A stretch of 55,451 nt of DNA from Rubrivivax sp. GTDB lineage: Bacteria > Pseudomonadota > Gammaproteobacteria > Burkholderiales > Burkholderiaceae_C. The position numbers and the translations under genes were made by a program. Position 1 is the first letter of the stretch. Each line of letters starts with the position of its first letter. The notes under the pieces were generated by a model, which saw only the letters and a program-made list of their open reading frames with translations, was not told the origin of the DNA and made no database searches. Location: assembly GCA_027491255.1 (NCBI GenBank), contig JAIXWM010000191.1, positions 1 through 55,451 on the forward strand, given 5' to 3'. Below, one piece after another: positions 41,680 to 50,366 of this stretch.

Positions 41680-42753
41680 ATGAAGATCGCCGTGCTCGGC
41701 GGCGGCCACGGCGCCTATGCCGCGGCGGCCGATCTTTCTCTGCAGGGGCACGAGGTGCGGCTGTGGCGCCGCGACGCCGCGGCGCTGGCCGCCATCCACA
41801 CGCAAGGCGGCATCGTGCTGAAAGACGCCGTCGGTGCGCGCTGCGTGGCGCTGGGGCTGGCCTCGGGCGACATCGGCGCGGTGCTGGCCGGGGCCGAACT
41901 GGTCGTCGTGCCGGGCCCGGCCACGGCGCACGAGGACATCGCGCGCGCCGCCGCGCCGCACCTGCGCGACGGGCAGGTGGTCTTCCTGCCCCCGGGCAGC
42001 CTGGGCTCGCTGGTGATGGCGCGCCTGGTGCGCGCCAGCGGCAATGCGGCCGACATCGCCTGGGCCGAGACCGGCACGCTGCCCTACCTCGCGCGCAAGC
42101 ACGGGCCGGCGGAGGTCAACGTGACCGTGCGCGCGGTGCGCCTGCCCACCGGGGTGTACCCGGCGCGCAGCGCCGAGCGCGCGCTGGCCGTGATCGGCCG
42201 CGCCTACCCGGCGGTGCAGCCCTGCGGCGACGCGCTGTCGGGCGCGCTGATGAACGCCGGCCCGGTGATCCACCCGCCGCTGGTGGTGATGAACGCCGCG
42301 CCGCTGCAGCACTTCGAGCGCTGGGACATCCACACCGAGGGCACGCAGCCGGCCGTGCGCGCCGTCACCGACCGGCTCGATGCCGAGCGCGTGGCCGTGC
42401 GCGAGGCGCTGGGCTACGCCGCGCCGCATTTCCCGCTTGCCGACCACTACACCGGCGACCGCTGGATGTACGGTGACGCGCACCGCAAGCTGCAGAAGTC
42501 CGGCGACTGGCGCGAACACATCGACCTCGTCCAGCACCGCTACGTCAGCGAGGACATCGAGATCGGCCTGGCGCTGCTGTGCTCGGTGGCGCGCTGGGCC
42601 GGCGTGGACGCGCCGGTGGCGCACGGCCTGCTGGCGCTGACCGGGGCCTGGCTCGGGCGCGACCTGCGCCGCGGCGCGCGTACCTTCGAGTCGCTCGGGC
42701 TGGCCGGGCTCACGCCCGCGGCGCTGCAGCGCCTGCTGCACGAGGGCGCGTAG
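41680..42753 (+). CDS. NAD/NADP octopine/nopaline dehydrogenase family protein
   Basis: A 357-residue oxidoreductase of the opine dehydrogenase family, which makes or splits secondary-amine (opine-type) compounds from an amino acid and a 2-oxo acid. It begins KIAVLGGGHGAYAAAADLSL (cofactor motif), has ETGTLPYLARKHGPAEVNVT in the central part, and a helical C-terminal domain with GALMNAGPVIHPPLVVMNAAP and FPLADHYTGDRWMYG, matching the family. ATG 41680 was chosen because it starts directly at the Rossmann strand and has a GGAGGG upstream. It heads an eight-gene operon. Confidence 0.85.
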   Translation: MKIAVLGGGHGAYAAAADLSLQGHEVRLWRRDAAALAAIHTQGGIVLKDAVGARCVALGLASGDIGAVLAGAELVVVPGPATAHEDIARAAAPHLRDGQVVFLPPGSLGSLVMARLVRASGNAADIAWAETGTLPYLARKHGPAEVNVTVRAVRLPTGVYPARSAERALAVIGRAYPAVQPCGDALSGALMNAGPVIHPPLVVMNAAPLQHFERWDIHTEGTQPAVRAVTDRLDAERVAVREALGYAAPHFPLADHYTGDRWMYGDAHRKLQKSGDWREHIDLVQHRYVSEDIEIGLALLCSVARWAGVDAPVAHGLLALTGAWLGRDLRRGARTFESLGLAGLTPAALQRLLHEGA

Positions 42754-42756
42754 GCG

Positions 42757-43743
42757 ATGGCGCGCTTTGTCGCCGTCGGCGCCGGCCGCATGGGCCGCGG
42801 GATCGCGCTGGCCTTTGCCTGGGCCGGGCACCGCATCGACCTCGTCGACCTGCGCCCGCGCACGTCCGAGGCCTGGCAGCGGCTGCAAGGCGAAGTCGCG
42901 CAGGAACTGCGCGGCAGCCTGCAGGCCCTGGTGCAGCTCGGCGCGCTGGCGCCGGCGCTCGTCGAGCCCCTGGCGGCTCGCGTGCGCCTGGTGGGCCTGG
43001 ACGACGCGGCCGACGCCATCGCCGCGGCCGAGCTGCTGTTCGAGGGCGTGCCCGAGACGATGCAGGCCAAGGGCGACGCGCTCGCCTTCATCGGCGCGCA
43101 TGCGCACCCGCAGGCCATCGTCACCTCCACGACCAGCAGCATCCTCGTCACCGCGCTGGCGCCGCTGGTGGCGCGCCCCGAGCGCTTCCTGAACATCCAC
43201 TGGTTGAACCCGGCCTACCTGATCCCGGTGGTCGAACTGTCCACCCACCCCGGCACCGAGCCGGCGGTGCTGGAGCGGGCGCGCGCGCTGATGGAATCGG
43301 TGGGCAAGATGCCGGTGGTGTGCGGGCCGACACCCGGCTACATCGTGCCGCGGCTGCAGGCGCTGGTCATGAACGAGGCGGCGCGCATGGTCGAGGAGGG
43401 GGCGGCCACCGCCGAAGAGATCGACAAGGCCACGCGCTACGGCCTGGGCCTGCGCTTTGCCGCGCTCGGCGTGGTCGAGTTCATCGACTTCGGCGGCGCC
43501 GACATCCTGCACCACGCCAGCCGCGAGATGTCCGCCAGCGTGGACGCGCAGCGCTACCGCGCGCCGGCGGTGATCGGGCAGATGGTGGCCGACGGACACC
43601 TGGGCCTGAAGACCGGGCGCGGCTTCTACGACTACGCAGGCAGGGATGTCCCGGCCTATCGCCGCGACGTGCTTTCCCGTACGCTGGGCATGCTGCGCCA
43701 CGCGGGGATGTTCCGCCCGGCGGCCGAAGACACGCTGCCCTGA
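42757..43743 (+). CDS. 3-hydroxyacyl-CoA/L-carnitine dehydrogenase-like NAD enzyme
   Basis: A 328-residue enzyme with FVAVGAGRMGRGIALAFAWAGH (NAD site) and the catalytic dyad segment HWLNPAYLIPVVE (His148-Glu160), followed by GPTPGYIVPRLQALVMNEA and the C-terminal GLGLRFAALGVVEFIDFGG region. Length and lack of a hydratase domain put it with small 3-hydroxyacyl-CoA, 3-hydroxybutyrate or carnitine dehydrogenases. It starts 3 bp after the opine-type gene. The substrate is unknown. Confidence 0.87.
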   Translation: MARFVAVGAGRMGRGIALAFAWAGHRIDLVDLRPRTSEAWQRLQGEVAQELRGSLQALVQLGALAPALVEPLAARVRLVGLDDAADAIAAAELLFEGVPETMQAKGDALAFIGAHAHPQAIVTSTTSSILVTALAPLVARPERFLNIHWLNPAYLIPVVELSTHPGTEPAVLERARALMESVGKMPVVCGPTPGYIVPRLQALVMNEAARMVEEGAATAEEIDKATRYGLGLRFAALGVVEFIDFGGADILHHASREMSASVDAQRYRAPAVIGQMVADGHLGLKTGRGFYDYAGRDVPAYRRDVLSRTLGMLRHAGMFRPAAEDTLP

Positions 43744-43817
43744 CCGCCCTTCCGACACCGCCAGGCCCCCGCCCGCCCAGCCGGCACCGACCCCACTTTC
43801 CCGAGGAGAAACGCCCC

Positions 43818-44789
43818 ATGAAGCTCACCCGTCGCAGCACCGGCCTGATGGCCGCCGTCCTGGCCCTGGCCGCCGCCGGCCTGGCCCAGGCCCAGCAGGT
43901 CACCCTGAAGGCCGTCAACGGCTTCCAGGAAGGCACCTACTACGCCCGCAACTTCGAGGCCTTCGTCAAGAAGGTCAACGACGAGGGCAAGGGCGTGGTC
44001 CAGATCAACTACCTCGGCGGGCCGAAGGCGGTGCCGACGATGGAGCAGGGCGCGGCGCTGCGCAACGGCGTGGTCGATCTGGCCAACACGACGACGTCCT
44101 TCGTCGCCAGCGTCTCGCCCGAGAGCCTGGCGCTGAACTACGCCACCGTGTCCTGGGCCGAGATGCGGCGCAACGGCACGCTGGACTTCCTGAACAAGCT
44201 GATGATGGAAAAGGGCCTGTACTACTACGCCCGCACCGGTGACGGCGTCCCGTACCACATCTACCTGAACAAGCGTATCGACAAGGCCGACCTGTCGGGC
44301 CTGAAGATCCGCATCGCCCCGATCTACCGCGAGTTCTTCACGCGCCTGGGCGCCTCGGTGATGCAGATCGCCCCGGGCGAGGTCTACACCGCGCTCGACC
44401 GCGGCGTGGTCGACGGCTATGGCTGGCCGCTGCTGGGCGTGTTCGACCTCGGCTGGCACGAGAAGACCAAGTTCCGCGTCGACCCGGGCTTCTACAACAT
44501 CGAGCTCGGCGTGATCTTCAGCGCCAAGACCTGGAACGCGCTGACGCCGGCGCAGCGCGACTTCCTGAACAAGCAGGTCGCCTGGCTCGAGGCGAAGAAC
44601 GCCGACATGGCCGGCAAGGACGCCGCGGCCGACCTCAAGCGCCAGGCCGAAGTGGGCATCCAGACCATCAAGCTGCCCGACGCCGAGGCGCGCAAGCTGC
44701 TGGCGCTGTCGCTCGAGGCCGGCTGGGCCGGGGTGATCGCCGCCAGCCCGACACACGGGCCGCGGCTGCGCCAGCTGATGGCGCCTTGA
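43818..44789 (+). CDS. TRAP transporter solute receptor, DctP family
   Basis: A 323-residue periplasmic receptor. Signal peptide TRRSTGLMAAVLALAAAGLAQ ends at AQAQQ. The mature protein has NGFQEGTYYARNFEAFVKKV, LKIRIAPIYREFFTRLGAS with the ligand-binding Arg, and GEVYTALDRGVVDGYGWPL. ATG 43818 has GAGGAGA at 8 bases. It probably brings in the substrate of the flanking dehydrogenases and oxygenase; the YGWP loop differs from the DGQENP of the other TRAP receptor here, so a different ligand is expected. Confidence 0.93.
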   Translation: MKLTRRSTGLMAAVLALAAAGLAQAQQVTLKAVNGFQEGTYYARNFEAFVKKVNDEGKGVVQINYLGGPKAVPTMEQGAALRNGVVDLANTTTSFVASVSPESLALNYATVSWAEMRRNGTLDFLNKLMMEKGLYYYARTGDGVPYHIYLNKRIDKADLSGLKIRIAPIYREFFTRLGASVMQIAPGEVYTALDRGVVDGYGWPLLGVFDLGWHEKTKFRVDPGFYNIELGVIFSAKTWNALTPAQRDFLNKQVAWLEAKNADMAGKDAAADLKRQAEVGIQTIKLPDAEARKLLALSLEAGWAGVIAASPTHGPRLRQLMAP

Positions 44790-44870
44790 GACCGGCTTCC
44801 GCGATGACCCGTCACGCCCCCTCGCCCCGCGGGCGTGGGGCGTGAAGGCTTGCTCCCGCCCGCATCGTCG

Positions 44871-45449
44871 ATGAACTGGTACGCCCGCCTGATGCGCGCC
44901 TGCGGCGCGCTGTCTGCGGCCACGGTAGGCGCGATCACGCTCCTGGTGTGCTGGGACGTGGTCGGACGCAACCTCGGCCTGCCCACCCCCGGGTGGACGA
45001 ACGAGATCACCGAGTACGCGCTGCCGGTGGCCACGCTGCTGGCCGCGCCCTGGCTGCTGTGGCGCAACCAGCACGTGCGGCTGGACCTGCTGGGCATGGT
45101 GCTGTCGCCGGCGGCGCAGCGGCAGGTGGACCGGGTGGCGTCGGCGCTCGGCCTGGTCGTCTGCGGCTGCATGGTCTGGTACGCCTGGAAGATGCTGGCC
45201 GACAGCCGCGAGGCCGGCAGCGTGGTGCTGAAGGCGCTCGTCTTCCCCGAGTGGTGGCTGTACGTTCCGGTGCCGGCGGCGTTCGCGCTGCTGGCGCTGG
45301 AATGCGCGCGGCGCGTGCTGTGGCCCTCGGGCCTGGGCGCTGACGACGCGGGCGGCGCCGCCGCGGACACCGCGCCACCACCACCGTCCGCAACCCCGCC
45401 CGCCCCGGGCCAGGGGCAGGGGCCGGGCCAGGCAGGAGGCACGCGATGA
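44871..45449 (+). CDS. TRAP transporter small membrane subunit, DctQ family
   Basis: A 192-residue protein with four hydrophobic segments; VCWDVVGRNLGLPTPGWTNE, then EYALPVATLLAAPWLLWRNQ and HVRLDLLGMVL are typical of DctQ. ATG 44871 was chosen because MNWYARLMRACGALSA is a normal DctQ start; the frame is open to 44835. It has a Pro/Gly-rich C-terminal tail of about 40 residues that is not part of the family fold. It overlaps the large subunit by 4 bp. Confidence 0.88.
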   Translation: MNWYARLMRACGALSAATVGAITLLVCWDVVGRNLGLPTPGWTNEITEYALPVATLLAAPWLLWRNQHVRLDLLGMVLSPAAQRQVDRVASALGLVVCGCMVWYAWKMLADSREAGSVVLKALVFPEWWLYVPVPAAFALLALECARRVLWPSGLGADDAGGAAADTAPPPPSATPPAPGQGQGPGQAGGTR

Positions 45450-46765
45450 CCTGGTGGCAGAGCCTGCTGCTGCTGTTCGGCCTGCTGTCGGTGCTGCTGC
45501 TGACGGGGCTGCCGGCGGCCTTCGCCTTCCTGGCCGTCAACCTCGTCGGCGCCGTGCTCTACCTCGGCGGCGAGGCCGGGCTGATGCAGGTGGTGCGCAA
45601 CGGCGTGGCCTCGCTGACGAACTTCTCGCTCACGCCCATTCCCTTCTTCATCCTGATGGGCGAGGTGCTGTTCCACACCGGGCTGGCGATGAAGGCGATC
45701 GACGCCTTCGACCGCGCCATCCACGGCGTGCCCGGGCGGCTGGCGGTCGTGGCCATCGTCGCCGGCACGGTGTTCTCGGCGATCTCGGGCTCGACCGTGG
45801 CGACCACCGCGCTGCTGGGCGGCCTGCTGCTGCCGCAGATGCTGCGCCGCGGCTACCACCCGCGCCTGGCGATGGGGCCCATCATGGCCATCGGTGGCGT
45901 GGACATGCTGATCCCGCCTTCGGCCATCACGGTGCTGCTGGGCAGCCTGGCGGGGATCTCGATCTCGGGGCTGCTGATCGCCGGCATCGTGCCCGGCTTC
46001 CTGATGGCCACGCTCTTCCTGGCCTGGATCGTCTTCACGGCCCGGCGCCGGCCCGAGTGGGCGCCCGCAGCCGACCCCGAGCCGGTGCGCGGCTGGGCGC
46101 GCTGGCAGCCGCTGTTCGTGCACGTGACGCCGCTGGTGCTGATCTTCGTGCTCGTGATCGTGGCCATGTCCGCCGGCTGGGCCACGCCCACCGAGTCGGC
46201 CGCACTCGGCGCGCTGGCCACCGTCGTCGTCTGCCTGCTTTACCGCAGCATGTCGCTGGCGGCGATGACGAAGGCCCTGGCCGGCACGGCGGCGATCTCG
46301 GGCGTGATCCTGTTCATCATCCTCGGGGCGACGACCTTCGCGCAGATCCTGGCGTTCTCCGGCGCCACCAACGGGCTGGTCGCGCTGGTGCAGGACAGCG
46401 GGTGGCCGGGCTGGGCGGTGCTGGCGGCGATGATCGCGATCCTGCTCGTGCTCGGCTGCTTCGTCGACCAGGTGAGCATGATGCTCATCACGCTGCCCTT
46501 CTTCATGCCGATGGTGCAGCACTTCGGCTGGGACCCGCTGTGGTTTGGCGTGGTCTACCTGATCTGCATGCAGCTCGGGCTGCTGACGCCGCCCTTCGGC
46601 ATGCTGCTGTTCACGATGCGCAGCGTGGCGCCGCGGGAGATCCCCACGCGCGAGATCTTCGCCTCGGTCACACCCTATGTGCTGATCGGGCTGGCGATGG
46701 TGGTGCTGGTGCTGGCGGTGCCAACGCTGGCCACCGGGCTGCCGGCCCTGCTGCTGGGCAAGTAG
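45446..46765 (+). CDS. TRAP transporter large membrane subunit, DctM family
   Basis: A 439-residue polytopic permease. LTPIPFFILMGEVLFHTGLA, SAISGSTVATTALLGGLLLP, GGVDMLIPPSAITVLLGSLA, AGWATPTESAALGALATVVV and LGLLTPPFGMLLFTMRS are the conserved DctM segments. ATG 45446 overlaps the DctQ stop. It completes the second TRAP system of the window and is 3 bp from the oxygenase gene, indicating one transcription unit. Confidence 0.93.
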   Translation: MTWWQSLLLLFGLLSVLLLTGLPAAFAFLAVNLVGAVLYLGGEAGLMQVVRNGVASLTNFSLTPIPFFILMGEVLFHTGLAMKAIDAFDRAIHGVPGRLAVVAIVAGTVFSAISGSTVATTALLGGLLLPQMLRRGYHPRLAMGPIMAIGGVDMLIPPSAITVLLGSLAGISISGLLIAGIVPGFLMATLFLAWIVFTARRRPEWAPAADPEPVRGWARWQPLFVHVTPLVLIFVLVIVAMSAGWATPTESAALGALATVVVCLLYRSMSLAAMTKALAGTAAISGVILFIILGATTFAQILAFSGATNGLVALVQDSGWPGWAVLAAMIAILLVLGCFVDQVSMMLITLPFFMPMVQHFGWDPLWFGVVYLICMQLGLLTPPFGMLLFTMRSVAPREIPTREIFASVTPYVLIGLAMVVLVLAVPTLATGLPALLLGK

Positions 46766-46768
46766 GCG

Positions 46769-48127
46769 ATGGACGGCGCCCGGGCCTGGCCAGGCGGCAC
46801 CGAGGCGGCTGCGGCGCCCGACGCTGCGGTGCCGGACGTGCGGGCCCTGGTGCGCCCGCACGAGGTGCACCGCGACATCTACCGCTGCCCGCGCGTGTTC
46901 GCGCTCGAGATGCAGCGCTTGTGGGCGCGCGCCTGGCTGTTCGTCGGCCACGACAGCCAGGTGCCCGAGCCGGGCGACCTGGTCGCGCTGCAGCTCGCGG
47001 CCCAGCCGGTGCTGATGCTGCGCCGCGAGGACGGCGGCATCGCCGTGCTGCACAACCGCTGCGCGCACAAAGGCGCGCCGCTCGCCCCCGAAGGGCCGGG
47101 GCGCGCCGGCAGGCTGCTGCGCTGCCATTACCACGGCTGGTCCTACCGCCTGGACGGCAGCGTGGCCGGGGTGCCGCAGCGCGGCGGCTACGAGGGCAGC
47201 GGCCTGGACGCGGCCGCCGCCGCGCGCGGCCTGACCCCCTACGGCGAGGTCGCGGTGCACCGCGGCTTCGTCTTCGCCCGCGCGCGCGCCGACGGCCCGG
47301 GCTTCGAGGCCGCGATGGGCGAGCTGCTCGACGCGCTGGACCTGATCGCCGACCGCTCGCCGCGCGCGCGGCTGCGCGTGGCCGGGGGCGTGCTGCGCAG
47401 CGTGGTGCCCGCCAACTGGAAGATCTACCTCGAGAACGTCAACGACGCACTGCACCCGCCGAGCACCCATGGCTCGGTCACCGAGTCGGCCCGACGCCTG
47501 TGGGGCCGCCAGGAAACCGCCCAGGAGCCACCGCTGGCCATGCGCCAGCTCCTGCCCTTCGGCTCGGGCCCGGACTTCTTCGACCAGATGGGCGGGCGGC
47601 TGCTCCCGCACGGCCACAGCATCCTCGGCACGCGCCAGAGCATCCACAGCGGCTACGGCGGGCTCGACGCGCAGGCGCTGCGCGCGGCGCACGGCGAGGA
47701 ACGCGCCGCGCGCGTGCTGGGCTTCGCGCCGCAGAACGTGGTCTTCTACCCGTCGATGGCGCTGAAGGGCACGCCGCAGGTGATGCGGGTGCTGCGCCCG
47801 CTCGCGCCCGACCGCACGCTGCTGGAGGCCTGGGCCTTCGAGCCCGAGGGTGCCGACCCGGCCGCGCTGCGCAGCGCGCTGCTGTACAACCGCCAGGTGT
47901 TCTCGCCCTGGTCCATGGTGGCGCACGACGACCTGCACCTGTTCGAAGGCATCCAGCGCAGCCTGGCGGCCGACGGCAACCCGTGGGTCAGCCTGCACCG
48001 GGGCGCGCGCGGGAACGCCGACGCGCCACCGCCGCGCGACGTCGGCGGTCTCGACGAAGGCCTGCTGCGCAACCAGTACCGGGCCTGGGCCGAGCTCATG
48101 GCCCCGCCGGCCGGGCCAGCGCCATGA
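46769..48127 (+). CDS. Rieske non-heme iron ring-hydroxylating oxygenase, alpha subunit
   Basis: A 452-residue oxygenase subunit. The Rieske [2Fe-2S] ligands are in NRCAHKGAPL and RCHYHGWSYRLDG (Cys98, His100, Cys119, His122). The catalytic iron region is YLENVNDALHPPSTH with Asp226 as electron bridge and His229/His234 as iron ligands; the C-terminal acidic ligand is not placed. It would oxygenate an aromatic ring or demethylate/oxidise a small substrate, together with the beta subunit encoded next with a 4-bp overlap. No ferredoxin or reductase gene is adjacent. Confidence 0.92.
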   Translation: MDGARAWPGGTEAAAAPDAAVPDVRALVRPHEVHRDIYRCPRVFALEMQRLWARAWLFVGHDSQVPEPGDLVALQLAAQPVLMLRREDGGIAVLHNRCAHKGAPLAPEGPGRAGRLLRCHYHGWSYRLDGSVAGVPQRGGYEGSGLDAAAAARGLTPYGEVAVHRGFVFARARADGPGFEAAMGELLDALDLIADRSPRARLRVAGGVLRSVVPANWKIYLENVNDALHPPSTHGSVTESARRLWGRQETAQEPPLAMRQLLPFGSGPDFFDQMGGRLLPHGHSILGTRQSIHSGYGGLDAQALRAAHGEERAARVLGFAPQNVVFYPSMALKGTPQVMRVLRPLAPDRTLLEAWAFEPEGADPAALRSALLYNRQVFSPWSMVAHDDLHLFEGIQRSLAADGNPWVSLHRGARGNADAPPPRDVGGLDEGLLRNQYRAWAELMAPPAGPAP

Positions 48128-48615
48128 CGGGGCCCGGGATGGTCACCCGCGAGCAGCTCGCCGACTTCGTCGCCCACGAGGCGCAGTTGCTGGACGAGCA
48201 GCGCTGGGAAGAGTGGAACGCCCTCTTCGCCGCCGACGGCTGGTACTGGCTGCCGGCCTCGCCCAAGGCCCGCGACCCGCTGGACGAGGCCTGCCACCTG
48301 CACGACGACGCGCTGCTGCGCGCCGTGCGCCTGCAGCGCCTGCGCAGCCCGCAGGCCCATTCGCAGCAGCCCCCGGGGCGCTGCCACCACCTGCTGCAAC
48401 CCCCGACCCTGCTCGAGCGCGACGACGCCGCCGGGCGCTTCGAGCTGCGCACGCCCTTCATCTACACCGAGCTGCGCGCCGGACGCACCACCACACTGCC
48501 CGGGACCGCGCGCCACACGCTCGTCCTCGTCGACGGCGCGCTGCGCATCCGACTCAAGCGCGTGGACCTGCTGCACGCCGACGAGCCGCTGCCGGCGGTG
48601 GAGTTCTACCTGTAG
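48124..48615 (+). CDS. Ring-hydroxylating oxygenase, beta subunit
   Basis: A 163-residue cone-fold (NTF2-like) subunit that supports the alpha3-beta3 oxygenase. Typical segments are FVAHEAQLLDEQRWEEWNAL, DGWYWLPASPKARDPLDEA, and the C-terminal RIRLKRVDLLHADEPLP. ATG 48124 overlaps the alpha stop (ATGA); ATG 48139 is an alternative. Context and length make the call firm. Confidence 0.88.
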   Translation: MTGPGMVTREQLADFVAHEAQLLDEQRWEEWNALFAADGWYWLPASPKARDPLDEACHLHDDALLRAVRLQRLRSPQAHSQQPPGRCHHLLQPPTLLERDDAAGRFELRTPFIYTELRAGRTTTLPGTARHTLVLVDGALRIRLKRVDLLHADEPLPAVEFYL

Positions 48616-48693
48616 ATGCGCCCGGCCGTGGCAGGCCCGAAACCCCGCCCTGGACTTGCCGCCCGCCCCGCCCCCGCCCCCACGCAACATCCG

Positions 48694-49332
48694 ATGAGCG
48701 CCAACCCCCTTCCCGAGCACGGCATCACCTCCACCGACGCTCTGCGCGCCCTGTACCCGGCGGCCCGGGAGCGCGCGCTGCGCAAGGAGATCGACCACCT
48801 CGACGTGCATTGCCTGCGCTTCATCGCGCTGTCGCCCTTCGTCGTGCTCGCCAGTGCGGACGCGGCGCTGCGCCTGGACGCCTCGCCGCGCGGCGGCGAG
48901 CCCGGCTTCGTCAAGGCCGCCGACGCGCGCACGCTGCTGATCCCGGACGCGCCGGGCAACCACCGGCTCGACACGCTGGACAACGTGGCGCGCACCGGCC
49001 GCCTCGGGCTGCTGTTCCTGATCCCGGGCGTGGAGGAGACGCTGCGCGTCAACGGCGCGGCCACGCTCAGCACCGACCCGGCGCTTGCCGCCTGCGTCGC
49101 CTCGGGCACGGGCCAGCGGCGCGCGCCCGTGGTGATCCGGGTGCAGGTGGAGCAGGCCTACCTGCACTGCGCCAAGGCCTTCATGCGCTCGCGCCTGTGG
49201 GAGCCCGAGGCCCGCATCGACCGCTCGTCGCTGCCGACCATGGGCCGCATGATCGCCGACCAGAGCGGCGTCGCCGGCGCGGCCGACGAGACGCAGGCGC
49301 AGATGCGCCAGCGCTACCGCGACGAGATGTGA
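48694..49332 (+). CDS. Pyridoxamine-5'-phosphate oxidase-family flavoprotein (MSMEG_1061 type)
   Basis: A 212-residue FMN-binding split-barrel protein. FIALSPFVVLASADAALRLD, GFVKAADARTLLIPDAPGN, then DTLDNVARTGRLGLLFLIPG form the flavin-binding sheet, and QVEQAYLHCAKAFMRSRLW is the family tail. ATG 48694 was chosen as the first Met near the family start. It is the last gene of the oxygenase operon, 78 bp downstream, so it might serve the pathway, for example as a flavin or electron component; this is inference. Confidence 0.85.
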   Translation: MSANPLPEHGITSTDALRALYPAARERALRKEIDHLDVHCLRFIALSPFVVLASADAALRLDASPRGGEPGFVKAADARTLLIPDAPGNHRLDTLDNVARTGRLGLLFLIPGVEETLRVNGAATLSTDPALAACVASGTGQRRAPVVIRVQVEQAYLHCAKAFMRSRLWEPEARIDRSSLPTMGRMIADQSGVAGAADETQAQMRQRYRDEM

Positions 49333-49360
49333 TCGGCAGTCAGCAGCCGGGCGCTTTTCA

Positions 49361-49508
49361 CCACGCCTGACAGGCGCGCAGGGACGGCCCGCATCCCCAA
49401 ACCCATGCCCATGCCGCAGGCACGGGCCGGGCTGCGGCGGGTGTTTGCGACGACGAGACCGGGTGCGTGCGCGCGCAGGGCGGGCCTGGGGGAAGGACTC
49501 TCAGCCTC
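49361..49508 (-). repeat. Interspersed repeat, copy D
   Basis: Read leftward from the pyrF stop: TGAGAGTCCTTCCCCCAGGC, GTCGTCGCAAACACCCGCCG, then a GCGCGCCTGTCAGGC end, aligning with copies B and C. It fills the gap between the PPOX gene and pyrF, which converge here. Confidence 0.75.
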
Positions 49509-50366
49509 TCAGCCCGCGGCCGGCAAGGCCGCCTGCAACTGTGCCCGCGTGGCCTGCGCCACGCGGCGCGCGGCGTCGGCGAAGTCGGCACCGGCGCTGG
49601 CGTAGAGCACGGCGCGGGAGGAGTTGACGACGATGGGGCCGGTGCTCTGCCACGCCCCGCCGCCGGCCTGAACCTGCCCGCGCCAGCCCGCCTGCACCGT
49701 GGCCGCGGCGTCGCCGCCCTGCGCGCCCACGCCGGGGATCAGCAGCGGCAGCGTCGGCGCCAGTTCGCGCACGCGCGCCACCTCGGCCGGGTAGGTGGCG
49801 CCCACCACCAGACCGACCTGGCCGTTGCGGTTCCACGCCCCGGCGGCAAGCCGGGCGATGCGCTCGAACACGCGCTCGCCGCCTTCGAGCACCTGCGCCT
49901 GCAGGTCGTCGCCGCCCGGGTTGGACGTGCGGCACAGCAGGAACACGCCCTTGCTCTCGTGGCGCAGGAAGGGCTCGACCGAATCCCAGCCCATGAAGGG
50001 CGACAGCGTCACGGCGTCGGCCTGGTAACGCTCGAAGGCCTCGCGCGCGTACTGCTCGGCGGTGGCGCCGATGTCGCCCCGCTTGGCATCCAGGATCACC
50101 GGCACCCCCGGCGCCACGGCCCGGATGTGGGCGCACAGCGCCTCGAGTTGCGCCTCGGCCCGGTGCGCCGCGAAGTAGGCCACCTGCGGCTTGTAGGCGC
50201 ACACCAGGTCCTTCGTCGCGTCGACGATGGCGGCGCAGAAGTCGAAGATGCGCGCGGCGTCGCCCTTCCAGTCGCCCGGGAACTTCGCCGGCTCGGGATC
50301 GAGCCCGACGCACAGCATCGAACGGTGGCGGGCCTCGGCGGCGAGCAGGGTGGCGGTGAAGGTCAT
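49509..50366 (-). CDS. pyrF: Orotidine 5'-phosphate decarboxylase
   Basis: A 285-residue type 2 OMP decarboxylase, the last step of UMP synthesis. The catalytic core is VILDAKRGDIGATAEQYA with Asp93, Lys95 and Asp98; SMLCVGLDPEP at the start, VTLSPFMGWDSVEPFL and LIPGVGAQGGD further on are typical of the longer (type 2) form. Its start codon overlaps the stop of the truncated PIN-domain gene by 4 bp (ATGA), so it may now be translated as part of that toxin-antitoxin transcript. Confidence 0.95.
   Translation of the reverse strand: MTFTATLLAAEARHRSMLCVGLDPEPAKFPGDWKGDAARIFDFCAAIVDATKDLVCAYKPQVAYFAAHRAEAQLEALCAHIRAVAPGVPVILDAKRGDIGATAEQYAREAFERYQADAVTLSPFMGWDSVEPFLRHESKGVFLLCRTSNPGGDDLQAQVLEGGERVFERIARLAAGAWNRNGQVGLVVGATYPAEVARVRELAPTLPLLIPGVGAQGGDAAATVQAGWRGQVQAGGGAWQSTGPIVVNSSRAVLYASAGADFADAARRVAQATRAQLQAALPAAG

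Noticed and set aside
39481..43758. A leftward open frame of about 1425 codons
   Set aside because: It runs antisense to metY, the opine-type gene and the hydroxyacyl-CoA dehydrogenase, all of which have clear motifs. No motif was seen in the antisense frame.
44492..47998. A leftward open frame of about 1168 codons over the TRAP and Rieske genes
   Set aside because: Antisense to genes with intact Rieske and DctM motifs. Composition is His/Gln/Arg-rich and repetitive.
45454..48123. Rightward frame leading into the oxygenase beta subunit, as a long fusion protein
   Set aside because: Only the part from ATG 48124 is protein-like; the upstream part is an out-of-frame reading of DctM and the Rieske alpha gene.
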